A stretch of 64,000 nt of DNA, taken from the NCBI GenBank assembly GCA_958298945.1, contig OY282609.1:56082220-56146219 (forward strand), read 5' to 3'. Below are positions 33,404-45,290 of the stretch, in pieces. The position numbers and the translations under genes were made by a program. Position 1 is the first letter of the stretch. Each line of letters begins with the position of its first letter. This DNA is from Atherix ibis. Its lineage: Eukaryota; Arthropoda; Insecta; Diptera; Athericidae. The notes beneath the pieces are model-generated. The model ran no database searches. It was not told the origin of the DNA and saw nothing but the letters and a program-made list of their open reading frames with translations.

Positions 33404-34405
33404 GTTACGGAAAATACCAGCTCAATTATTTTCACTATTAACGAATCATTAGAATATAGTATTAATTTTTTAACTGTTTACATACTAGAAAATATTAAAA
33501 TGATCGATGTTTTAATTATCTTATTAATATTTCACTAAAAGCAATTTTTCTTTAATATATCCAATTTCCACAGAATCTATTAGTGAAACTAAATGGAATT
33601 TTTCGCTTATAAATTATTATCGCAACGAAAAATAAACAATCAACTTTTCTTATCTAGACAATAAAACAATAGAAATAAGAACACACTTCATAGTTAAATA
33701 GGTTATTAACCTTATCGAATATCAATTTACGATATATTAAACCAATTAAGGATATTTTTAAACAAATATTAATAAAATTATTCGACTTTTTTCTTATAAT
33801 CGCATATTACCTCTCTGTAACTATTTCTATACTATTGTACTTTTATTATTTCCGTTCTATTAGAAAATAAGGATTTAACTCATCACCTAGGGAATAATTA
33901 ATCAAACTTTAAATAAAAAGACAAGTACTAAATTGTTTGTTATAAAAGATTTTTTTCTATACTAAATAATAAACTGTTTTGTCTAGACATACGTGTACTC
34001 GTAGCAATGTGGTTTATTTATGAACGCATATTTATATTTTATAATCGAGAAAAAATATAAAGAAAATTTATCATTACGCTCCAAAGTGGGGATTTACATG
34101 AATGGGAACGATAACATTTGATATTTATTGAATCGTTATTATTTTTTTCATTTTCGTATTTATAGTGTATATTTTTATTGATATATTTCGAATTTAAGAT
34201 ACAACATTGGAAAAGATAAAATAATTTAGGCATTCTGATAATATTTGGAGTTCTTTTAAATAATATTTAAGGGGTTTTTTTTTTTAGTTAGAGGATCTTT
34301 ATTTGATATCTAATTGATGGCACATTTTTAGTTCCTATATTTATATGCCGCTAAATAATCTTAGTTAACGTGGCGCTTAAGAATTTAAATTTCAGTACAA
34401 ATATA
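33404..34405. other. AT-rich DNA, no gene seen
   Basis: AT-rich filler with long A/T runs. The minus-strand frame 34,039-34,233 is low-complexity and not accepted. Confidence 0.4.
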
Positions 34406-35487
34406 AGTTAGTCGAAAAAGTTCATGGCGTTTTCCGACAGATAATAACAAATAACTAGTCGAATTGTGACATGTTGTGACATTTTATATGGCGCTAAATT
34501 TTATTGAAATCGGTGTTGTGTTTCGAAATTTATTCAAGTTCAAAATGTATTAGAATAAACAGACAATTTACTATAATTTACAATACCACTTCGACAAAGG
34601 CGACAATGCATCACAGCCTTGTGAAAAAATTTGTGGTATCTATGGTAAAGATGCTGTATTAAAATCTGCAGCTGGCCAATGGTTCGCTCGATTTCATTCT
34701 GGAAATTTCGTTATCAAAGATGAGTGCATTCTGGTCTCCAATTATCAAAAAGTGATGCAATTATCGAAAAAATTGAGCAAGACCGGAATACTAGCGGTCA
34801 TGATATAAACATTAACCATCAAACTGCTTTAGACCATTTCCGAAAGGCTGGTTTCAAAAAGAAAGTGGATGTTTGGGTGCCTCATGAATTGAGTATGAAA
34901 ACAAGATGGACCGACTTAAATTTTGCGATACGCTGCTAAAGCGTAATGGAATCGAACCATTTCTGAAGAGAATCATAACTGGCGATAAGAAATGGGTAGA
35001 ATACGAGAATATTGTTCGATAGAGATCATGGAAAAAGATATGAATGATCACAATAAGGCTATGTTGTGTGTATGGTGGGATTGGAAGGAAATTGTTCATT
35101 ATGAACTATACTGTGAGTAAATCGAGAGATTACGCCGACCAATTGGAAGAAAATTATCAGAACAGATTAATAGGAAGGATATCGTCTTACACTACGATAA
35201 CCGTCGACCACACACATCTTTTATGACTCGCCAAAAGTAAGAGAGCTTATCTCTCAGATAAGCTTAGCTCAGACATAGCACCCTCAGACTACCACTTGTT
35301 TCGATCTATGCAGAACTCTCTTAACGAAATCAGTCTGTCTTCAAAAAAGGCCTATACAAATCAATTAATTCAATTTTCAACAAGATTGTCGATAATAATG
35401 AAGAATATTTATATTGAATTTATTTTGGTACTCTGATTTAAGCGTCTCTATTTTCTTTAAAACCGCTACGAACTTTTTCGACTAACC
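34406..35487 (+). mobile_element. cecropia-like mariner fossil
   Basis: About 1.08 kb with matching 17-bp ends GTTAGTCGAAAAAGTTC and GAACTTTTTCGACTAAC. Translation shows a badly decayed transposase: GKDAVLKSAAGQWFARFHSG, then HDININHQTALDHFRKAGFK, VWVPHELS, MLCVWWDWKEIVHYEL, and LHYDNRRPHTS where the second Asp survives. A late DYHLF-like block is readable near 35,290. At least five stops or frame changes interrupt it. No open part exceeds about 70 codons, so this is one of the older insertions here. Confidence 0.82.
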
Positions 35488-35489
35488 AA

Positions 35490-36700
35490 TATTATTTTAA
35501 AAAAAAAAACATTTTAAAAAACCATAAAATTAGGACGATGAAAATTCCGAAATTTATATACAAGTAAATAGTGAGTAATTTTTATTCTGCAACTGTGCTA
35601 AGTGATTTCCTCAACTGGTTTTATAATATTGCTTAATCATGCATTTATAAATATAATTTATAACAAGTTTTAGATGTCAAGTACAGACGCTACCATTTCA
35701 TGTTACGCAACTATTAATTAATTTGTTAAGAAAATATACGAAAAAAAATTATATTAACATAGTACAGTAACAATCAAAAGTTAAACTAAACTCGAGAGTG
35801 GTTAATACAATTACAAAGAGTATATAGTATGTACATTAGCTACTAAGTATATCAAACATTATCCAATTTTATATGCATTCTAAAGTTGATATAAATATTT
35901 GGTTTAAAGTGGATATAATCATTTATAAAGTAATGTACTTTTAAGAGTTTTTATTACAAATGGGTAAATGGATAATCTTATAACTTTATACGTGTATTAT
36001 GTGAATTGACATCATTTAAATAATCTTTTAAATTTGATTAGTTTTTGTTATTATCTCTAGTTATTTGTTTGAAAAGCAAAAGATTCTCATTTCATGTAAT
36101 TGCACTATAAAATATTTGATTTAATTTTTTTTTTCTGTTACTATTTTCATTCTTAGAATATTTTTAAAAAAAAATTTTACTATCAAATTTATGTATATGC
36201 TTATCAATAAAAACAACAACAAAAAATTATTTTAAAGAGAAAAGAAACAAGTTTGTTTAATTCGTATGAATTTATTTTATATTCAACCGTAATTTTTTTT
36301 TTATATAAAACTCTTATCAATTTTCGTCAAAGGTTGCTTCATTGAGGAAAATATTTATTCCTAAGCATTCATCATCAATAAAAATTTAAGCTTTCTTATT
36401 CTTTGTTTTAACCAAATAATAATTAAAAATCTCTTTTGAATCGTATGAAAAAAGTCTTCCTAAATATTATTAAATTTACTAATAGGTTAAAAAAAAAAGT
36501 TTAATTAAACGGAAATAAAGGCATTATTCTGAATTGCAGTGAATCTAAAATAACTGATGATTTGTTCAGTAACTCATATTCATACCAGTAGTATGATACT
36601 ATCCAATAAACAACTATGATCTTTTCATATGTTTTGATAAAGAAAAACCTAGTTTTAGTTTTTATTTTATGTAAAGTTTAACAACTCATTAACACCAGCA
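35490..36700. other. AT-rich DNA, no gene seen
   Basis: Transposon-free, AT-rich sequence with homopolymer runs. Nothing coding was seen. Confidence 0.4.
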
Positions 36701-37415
36701 CTTTTGTATTGTATAATATTTTTAAAAAAATCAAAAATTAAATAAAAGATGAAGAATTTTAGTATCGCCCGCAGTCACAATACAACTTATCAATAGTGAA
36801 TTTTACCAGTTCTATTTGCACAATCTTTCCAGCGGTTTCCAAGGCAACATGTTCAAAGTCTGCGAAAACAACGAACGACATCAGCTAACTCATTCTGTCG
36901 CCAAATCGATGAATAAATATCTAAATAGTACGACTATGACTACGACTAAGAGTATAGGCGACACGCGACCATAAACATTGCGAAAACTTATCGAATAAAC
37001 TATTGCGACAGGTTCTCTACTAAAATGTTGTACTTTTCCTGAATTTCCATAAATTCACACTCAACTTGTACACAGAACATAATATTCCAATAGAGATATT
37101 GATTCAATCGTTAAAAGTTATATTGTTCGTAATATTTCGACACGGCTGGAAATTCACCATTAGGCATGTGGTTTTTTTTCCAATACATTCCTTTTTATGA
37201 AAATTCAAATTTTTTATTGAACAAAAAAAAAACTAACTACCACCCCAACAATAATCGTAGATCTGGAATTTATCAACTATTAGTAAAGCGATTGCTTTGC
37301 TTAATACGAGTATTTCCAATTTTATTAAATATTTCCAGTTCCATGCGAACAGCTGATTTGTCTTTGCTGTTCAGATTGCTTTGCATTTGCGACAACATTA
37401 TGAATTCAACATAAC

Positions 37416-37436
37416 ATCCACACACACACACACACA
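37416..37436. repeat. (CA)n microsatellite
   Basis: CACACACACACACACACACA-type run of about ten units within the GC-richer strip. Confidence 0.85.
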
Positions 37437-37689
37437 AAAACCCTATCAGATAAGGGATTCCGACTGCGGTTGGAATCTGGAATGTATATGGATCGCACCC
37501 AGTTTAATACGTTCCACGTCATTAATTAAAGTGCCAACGCATTCCCACAACGACTCATTGCTTATGTGTTCGTTTGAAAATTCAAAAAATTAAAAACAAA
37601 CATTTTTGAATTGATTATAATTTGCGCCAATTTCCAAAAATCACTGAATTCATTAATCATCGGCAATATTTTCTAAACTACTGTACTGT

Positions 37690-37718
37690 ACTCTCTCTCT
37701 CTCTCTTTCTGTCTTTCT
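37690..37718. repeat. (CT)n microsatellite
   Basis: Uninterrupted CTCTCTCTCTCTCTCT followed by an imperfect TTTCTGTCTTTCTC run. Confidence 0.85.
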
Positions 37719-39606
37719 CTATTTAACTACTTCCACCATCCCCCACATTCACATTTAACTATATCAACTTATATTTAACCCTAGTTAAAAGACTGTTGTT
37801 TATGTTGCAATGGCATTTCTCATCTGTGCGCATTTTCTTTCCATGCTCCAACTGAGAACCAACACAATCCCTTACATACACCCACACCAATTTAAGCATT
37901 CGGCATTTATAAATACGGAAGGCGCACACATAGCCATCATGAAAACATTTGAACTCTAATAATACGATGAGACACACACATGAACACACAAAACCACACA
38001 AATGCTCATATCTCTCCATTCTGATATTCCAATTGGAAAAATGTTGATTCAACACAGAAGAAATTTTTTGACTTTTAGTCAACCATGCGACATCTTTTCG
38101 ATAAGACTCATCATCACTTAGCGGTGAAACACCTTTTCGGTCGGTTCGGTTCGCTATTTTTCTTATTTAATCTTCAATAATTTATTAAAATTAGTAAAAA
38201 ATTTCCATTTATTAAATGAAAATATACTAAGAAAACTAGCTATAATTATTGTTGGGGTTTTTTTTTTCCTTTTATTCAATCATTCTATTATTAATTGAAA
38301 ATAAAGAAAATAGTTTTGTGCGACAATTTGATATATCATAATTATAATTTTTTTTATATAAATACTATGTTAAAAAATAAAAAATATATTTTTTAACTAT
38401 TTAGTGAGTAAATAAAAATATCAACAAAAAAAAAATCATTTGAAAATAAACTAAATGAATTTAATAAAATAAATTCAATAAAATTTGTACTAGTGTGCTT
38501 GCTCCTCAGCTCGAACAACGAACTTAAATTGTACTTGAATAATAAAAAGTTAAATTTTGTTCAGATAATGAAAGCAAATTTTTGTTAAATAATGTAAAAG
38601 AAATTCAAAAACATAAAATTAAATGCATTGAAAATAAAATTCCTTTGGATTGTGTTAAGAATATTTTATAAGCATATCAGATATACTGGTAGTAAATATC
38701 CTCCATTACGAGAAAAAAAAGTTTAGTATAAAAGAAAAGTGAATAATATTTGCATTACTATTAATAAACGTGTTGTTTATTTTGAAATAAAATAAAAACA
38801 GAAAAAAAGGAAAGGGTGATATTTGGGAGGAACAGGGGATAAAATAATGTATAAAGTGGAGAGTTTATAGAGCTTAAAAGAGAAAATATACTAAAAACAA
38901 AGAGAAACCAAGACACAAAGAGAGCGATGGGAAAAATAAATGTGACAATAAAACATTTTAATAAGAAAAAGAAATATTCTATCTTAATAAAAAAAAGACA
39001 TTTTTACATTCTAATTATAAACCGGGACAACAAAGAATCGAATTGAGATTGTTCAGAGAGTGTAATGTCTGGACGTGATGTGATTCTAGTTCACACCAAC
39101 TGGATAAACTTTAGATTTTCGAAAATATGTTCTACAAATGTTCAAACAAGTTTTTTTATTAACTCCATACATATATGTAATATATCCATTCGAATTTCTT
39201 AGAAATCTGAAAAATATCTGACTAATATTATCCTCCCTCTCTTTAACTATTTACAAAGAGTAAATCAAAAAATAAAAAACAATTTAATAAAAAAAAAAAA
39301 TTTTCGAACTTCTTCAATTCGATACAATTTCCTGTCCTTCATATACGAGTATTGTGGTGGAGTTGTTCTTCTTCTTATTGTCTGTTATTTAAATTGAAAT
39401 GTGCGAAGAGGAATTAGTTATTTTTCCACTTTTTTTGCTCATACGAATAATATTTTATCCGCAAACATTTTCTGCATATATTTAGATGACTCGGATTCTT
39501 CCAGTTATATAGAATCCGGTGCCAAGAAAAGAAAAACTAAGAAAAGAAACTAACTATTTATAATAACATTCGTAGAACTATAGAATGTAGCGGGTTATGC
39601 TATACA

Positions 39607-39672
39607 TCGTAGCCACTGGGGCTAGGGTTCACTGGCTGGTTGACTGGGTGACTGACTGGCTGGTTCACTAGC
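39607..39672. repeat. imperfect ACTGGCTGGTT repeat
   Basis: CACTGGCTGGTTGACTGGGT followed by GACTGACTGGCTGGTTCAC forms a short imperfect tandem repeat in otherwise unique-looking sequence. Confidence 0.6.
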
Positions 39673-40060
39673 CTAACTCAAGTAGAGCACTTTTGTGCCG
39701 GTGCTAGTCAGTTGTAAGAGTGCACTTTGTTTTAGGTCAATAACACTAAACTCATCAACACCAACAAAATTCCAGCATAATTTTTCTTAAACTATTTGCC
39801 TGGATCGCTTATAGACTTCAAAGCCACTATTATTGGATATCACGTTGGAATCCCATCCACACATCTACTCCTATCTATCCAGTTCCAATTTATCTATGTA
39901 CTCTCGTTTATACACTAGTACGCGTACGAGTACAAGTCCATACACACTTTTCATCGTCCAAAAGGCATTGCCTCAACTTTTATGTTAAAATATATTTCAT
40001 ACCCTATAGCTTACCTTGTGCCACTATACACGAAACTATAAGCTAGTATGTGCGATTTGC

Positions 40061-41639
40061 TAAAAACAATATCAAAGACAATTTTATTATTTTGCACTTT
40101 GGCTAAAACCAACTTTAATGAGTTACAATTCCAGTATTTTCCAATAATACTCGTATAATGGCTATTTTCGTTAAAATGTTTTTCTTTCTTCTCTATTTTT
40201 AAACAGTTTTCCTATCATAAAATATAAGTTAAATATTTTATTGGTGTTGATCTTAAAAAAAAGCAACTAGTTTGTGAAGTTTATGCTTACTTATAAATTT
40301 ATTTTAAAAAAAAAAACAACATAAAATACGTACCAATTGCAAATTGGAAAATGTCAATGCAAAATCCCCGTCATACTCGTTTATTTTATAGCATTTTCTA
40401 AAATTATTTATGGTTAATTTTTTTTTATACCATTTAGTTATTTACCTAAGAATATGGTAAAAATGCATTGGAATTGCAAAATTCAATTATTTACTTACTA
40501 AAACTAGTGGGAAAAAACTAATAAAACTAGTGGAATTCACCAATATCTGAATAATTGTTATTGTTGAAAAATTCCACTATGGATGGATATTAGTAAGGGT
40601 GGAAACATCATGCGCAGGATTAATATTATTCCTTGCCGAAATAAAGAAAGGAAATACTTTTTCGTGATTTGTATTAACACAATTCAGACGGAGACTATTT
40701 CAATTTATATTATGTGTACGTGGTCTACAAGTATGTTATATACTAGCTTTGGTATCGAAAAATCCTCATGGGATTTGGAGCCAGTTTGATTCGAAAAGCG
40801 ACGACCAGAAAAATAATTGTTCTTTCGATACGAAAAATATTCTGATTCTCAATCTAAGAATTCATTGAGTTTTCATAATACTTTGTATTACTATGTATTT
40901 ATTTAATTGATATTATTTATAAAGTAGACATCCCAATTTAGCAATATGAAATCATTTTTATTTTTGGTTAATTGGGGAAGTCCCTTAAATTTGAACAATG
41001 TTTGCTTTGATCGGTGTTGAAAACTTCTTATATCAACTGGTAATAATATGTCCACATGTAGTTGTCACGTCATTCTTTATGATAAAAAAAACGTGTAGTT
41101 TTTTTTCATTATTTTCATTGAAAATCTTATTATTATTTGGCATAAATTGAATACACGTACTTATTTATTAAAAGATTTCCTTTCAACACGAAAAAATTGA
41201 TTGCTTAAATTGAATTAATTATTAATTTTTTTTTGCATCTGATTAAATCAATTTCTATTAAATTTTTTTCCCTCTGAATTTTTATTAAATTCATTCTTGG
41301 TAATGTAAAATATCCTTTCCATTGAAATATTGACGAGAATCTTATTCAACAATGAATCATCATAGAATATTTTCCCCATGAATCTTTCAAAGAGGGATGA
41401 TTTTTTTAAAAAGATCATGAATTCTGGAAATATTGATGATATATTCCAAATCAAGAACATTTCGCTTTATAGATTAGTATGGATTTGAACATTTCTTCAT
41501 CAACAAGTGAAGAAACTCTTAGTAATAGTCTAAAAGGAAATATTATTCAAGATAATATCCAATTTTTATTCGTCTAAGAATAGATTAAAAGTCTAAAAGG
41601 AAATAGTACCAAATAGAAGTTTTTTTTTTATTTTTAAAA
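40061..41639. other. AT-rich DNA, no gene seen
   Basis: AT-rich filler. A repeated word AGTCTAAAAGGAAATA at about 41,528 and 41,590 is the only regularity noticed. Confidence 0.4.
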
Positions 41640-42400
41640 TGAAACATGCATTTTGTATAAAAATTTCTTTATTCTTTATTGAAATATATTGTAGAGACTT
41701 TACCATTTATGAATAAAAACAACAATCGTCAAATATCCACCACGACTACGTTTACAGACATCGATCCTTTTTACAAAATTTACGATCGCAGTTTTGCATA
41801 ATTGTGGCTTTTATTTTATGATGACGCATTAATATTGGTTTTGTACTTTCGAATTGTATGTGGACTATTCACATAAACCTTATCTTTTACATAACCCAAC
41901 AAGAAGAAGTTCAGTAGCATTAAATCACACGATCACCTCTAAGCAAAATTAGATGTCTATTGAATTCGGTTTTCAATAAAGCGATTGTTTCTTAGGTCTG
42001 AGTGCACTCCATGAACAGTAATTGTAGTCGAAGTGAAAATGAGCTTCATCCGAGGAGATTTTTTCTAAATAAACCAGCACCACTTTCAACTATGACTTCA
42101 ATTATTATACCAATTGGACTTTATTAGCTTAAGAACCAAATCATTGTGAATGAAAAATTTGTGGACAGGTGCAATTGTTGAGAACGTCGTAAAATTGATA
42201 AAACGATCTTCTACAACACTTTCAATCACCGGAGGTATACTTTCACCTAACCGGCATATGCGACCATGTGTTTTTGTTGGTATGTTTTGTACCGAACCAG
42301 TAACTCTAGTTTATCTACCAAATTTTTGATTTCACGATTTTAAGAAATGTAGACGATCATTACGATTAAAAATATCGCGATATTTTACAAAATGTGGCTT
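41640..42400 (-). pseudogene. SDEAHF-type Tc1/mariner-superfamily transposase fossil
   Basis: Reading leftwards, fragments appear in the order expected for an IS630/Tc1/mariner-superfamily transposase: ESIPPVIESVVEDRF (compare ENIAAV-x-ESV-x-E), LRRSQQLHLST (compare RRSQ-x-L-x-LS), SSDEAHFHFD with the first catalytic Asp (about 42,050), and RSCDLMLLNFFLLGYVKDKV (about 41,930). In the last block the family's LLDFFLWG is LLNFF, so the third acidic residue is lost. The segment between the first and third acidic residues is far shorter than normal, indicating a central deletion. Multiple stops and frame changes are present, and no TIRs were recognised. It is related to the 50.7 kb fossil. Confidence 0.55.
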
Positions 42401-43949
42401 TTACAGATCGACAATTTTCATAATGAATTTGAATTATTGTATTTTAATACAAATTTTGTGCAAAATTAAAGACATTATAGCAAATGGTACCTTTTACTAT
42501 AAACTAAACAGTAGAACACTGTCAATATAGCCAATTTCAAACCTACTGAAAAAAGTTCTAATTGGTAGATCCTGTTAAATACCTGCATATACCTCTCCAT
42601 ATACTCTATATCATTCAAAACGTTGACCATCATGTGAATTTATATTATTTCTATTTGGAAAAGATATCTTTTTACCTCCTTCGAATTAAAAAAAAAATTT
42701 GAAATATTTTTAAAAGAATTTCATTATAAAATTATGTTCTACTATATTTCAGTTTGACTAATGACTCTAATGTCAGCAATTATAAAAATGCTTTACAAAA
42801 ACTATTCTAACCTTGACACTATATGCCTTATCTTATAAATTTGGTTTTGACCCCATTTATAGTTTATATGCGCGCAAATTTCGATATTTTATTAAAATAA
42901 TAACATCTAACACAATCAACCAACATCAATTTCACTAGACTAAAATGAAAATAACAAAACAGATCATAAAAATATAGATACTACTTCCATTTTGGATTTT
43001 TATAGTAAATTTTTAAACATGTATGAGATAATTTCAAAAGTTTCAGATCATTTGTACAATTTTACAGTCGATTAAATTATGTAATTTTTTTTTGTTTTAT
43101 TTAAATATTATATAAAATTATTATAGTTGCATCTGATTTTGATAACCTTCTGATTTGACACTTACTACAATATTATTGTACTCGTCAATAATATTATGAG
43201 ACTATTATAATATTTTATGAAATTTAGTAATATTTTATTATAAATCATATTCTAATAAGTTAACTTAGTTTCGAAATAGTTATCATATTTAATTTTTTTT
43301 ATATACTTCGGAATACTTTTATATACTCTTTATGTATTCAATACTGTAAGATACAAGTCTTGCCTAAAGTTTTTAAATAGAGCTTTTATAGAATTTTAAC
43401 TGTGTCGTTCAGTTATTTCAAAATGCATAACATATAACGATCAGTGACCTTTCTGCTTGATGAGTCACCCTTTTTTTTAGTAACTGATTTAAATCAGCAA
43501 GGGGATTAAAACAATATTTTTTTTATTTAAAAAAAAACAACAATATTTTAGCTTTTGCATATAATATTTTATTTACTTGCATTCAAAAGCTATCACTATT
43601 TTTCTATATTATATAAATATAAATATATTTCCTATTATCATCTATAATGAAGTAAATCACTTTTTTATTGATGTAAATTTTACTATAAAAATAGAGGGAA
43701 ATTTAAAAGAATCACAATATTAGAATTATTTGAAGAAAATTATTATAATTTGTTTTTCGTGAATAACAACTATTTTAAAATAACAAGCAGCTTTTTTTAA
43801 ATTTGAGGAACAGTAACATGACACATAAGATAGGGTAGTATACGTAAACATCCATTGATGCTTCTCTAAATCGTGACATTTATTTTAAGTTTGATTTCTT
43901 TTCAAACATTTACATGTTTTCGGGGAAGAAAAGGGAGAATTGTTTTCAT
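42401..43949. other. AT-rich DNA, no gene seen
   Basis: AT-rich filler with no recognisable element. Confidence 0.4.
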
Positions 43950-45290
43950 GCAAGGGGACTATGAAATTTTTATAAATATATATCGTGAGTATAAATATAA
44001 TATAGGAGAGGGCAAAGAATGCTACCCTGAAGGACACCGACAAGGATAGGGAATATATCGAAGAATTCGACATTTTAAGTTATTTAAAAATATTTTCCGG
44101 AGAGGCAGGATTCGATGATTAGAAAATAAGTGGTAGGAATTTTCTTGAGCTTCCAGAGTACATCAGAGTGTCACACTCGATCAATTGCATTAATAAATAT
44201 CTAAAATTACGCTTGAAATTTTCTAGAGAAGATACTATTGGGTTGGTGCAAAAGTTATGACCGTTTTTTATGATCCCAGGTAAAAAATTTTTTTTTTCAG
44301 AAATGATGAATAGTATCTTCTTTTAAATGATTGCACTATATAAAGAATGCTTTCCCTCAACTTTCTATTCAGTTTTGGCCTGGTCAGAATACAGTGAAGA
44401 GCTGTATTGGATCGTGTTTCAACGTGCGTTGCTTTGAGTGCGAGAGAAAAACATGAACCTTTTTTGCATCGTTTGGTAACGGGAGATGAGAAATGGGTCG
44501 TGTACAACAACGTGACAAAAATAGACATTGGGCTATACCTGGACAAGCCCCATTAACAACTTCGAAAGCCGAAATCCATCAAAAAAAATTTATGCTTTGT
44601 GTTTGGTGGGATTGCAAGGGTATTGTGTATTTTGCACTCTTGGAACGCAATCAGACAATTACAGCAGAACGATATTGTCAGCAATTATCCAAATTGAACA
44701 TCGCCTTTCAAAAGGATAGACCAGAATTGGTAAACAGAAAAGGGGTAGTATTTCATCACGACAACGCGCGACCACATGTGCCTGTAATGACCCAATACAA
44801 GCTGAATTGGGACGTTATCAAGCATCCACCGTATTCTCCAGATTTTGCTCCTTCCGATTTCCATTTATTCCAATCACTGCAAAATTTTTTAAATGATAAA
44901 AAATTTGATACAATAGAGCAGGTAAAAACATCCCTTTCTACATATTTCGCATCAAAATCCAAGGAATTTTACACTAATGGTATTAATAAGTTGATAGAAA
45001 GATGGGAGGAGGTTATAAGAACGGATGGAAATTATATAATTGATTAAATAAATAATACAAATCTAAAAAAAAAATGTTTAATTGTATATGCAAAAAACGG
45101 TCATAACTTTTGCACCAACCCAATATATTGCTTGCCTACAACATAATGATCCTAAATCCAAATTGCTGATTTCGAATAATGTTGTTACACTCAAAAATTG
45201 AGTGTAAGCGTCCCAGAATATAAGTTTTTCAAAGGTTTTAGCTATTATTGGAAGCAGGGTTATGTGTCTGAATAAAGAAAGTGTATATAT
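43950..45290 (-). pseudogene. Jockey-like LINE reverse transcriptase split by a mariner
   Basis: Right part (45,126-45,290): FRHITLLPIIAKTFEKLIF, the YRPISLLP...K-x-FEKL motif, then NIIRNQQFGFR. Left part (43,950-44,235): INAIDRV-stop-HSDVLWKLKK, IPTTYFLIIESCLSGKYF, then ILVGVLQGSILCPLLYYIYT, the GVPQGS...LGPLLYNIYT motif. The order is that of one Jockey-clade polymerase read leftwards, and the sequence resumes across the TA that bounds the inserted mariner (44,238-45,123). Several stops and frame changes are present. YADD and everything downstream are not readable. Confidence 0.7.
44238..45123 (+). mobile_element. cecropia-like mariner, N-terminally deleted
   Basis: The 886-bp element has near-identical 30-bp ends (TTGGGTTGGTGCAAAAGTTA at left and its complement at right), flanked by TA (44236-44237 and 45124-45125). 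The ends resemble those of Hsmar1/cecropia mariners (GGTTGGTGCAAAAGTAAT). The N-terminal half is deleted. FLHRLVTGDEKWVVYNNV keeps the first Asp. After a frameshift near 44,520 the frame to 45,047 is open: FMLCVWWDCKGIVYF, FHHDNARPHV (second Asp), PPYSPDFAPSDFHLF (third Asp), and ERWEEVIRTDGNYI. The ends are well preserved, so it could have been mobilised in trans. Confidence 0.92.

Larger units (their letters stand above)
36700..40060. other. transposon-poor strip with GC peaks, possible host non-coding DNA
   Basis: No transposon ends or transposon peptides are visible. Locally higher GC occurs at 36,820-37,000, 37,420-38,150 and 39,580-40,020. At 38,118-38,155 lies TTAGCGGTGAAACACCTTTT followed by CGGTCGGTTCGGTTCGC, the style of an insect 5' untranslated region. 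I see no clear TATA/Inr pair or splice donor to prove a transcribed exon. Frames here (37,166-37,593 plus; 37,759-38,082 minus) lack any family signature. Confidence 0.3.

Noticed and set aside
37759..38082. 107-codon minus-strand Cys/Val-rich frame as a gene
   Set aside because: Composition reflects CACACA-rich sequence on the opposite strand, and no motif or splice context was found.
41521..41610. Tandem or CRISPR-like repeat based on AGTCTAAAAGGAAATA
   Set aside because: Only two copies in AT-rich DNA, with no regular spacing.
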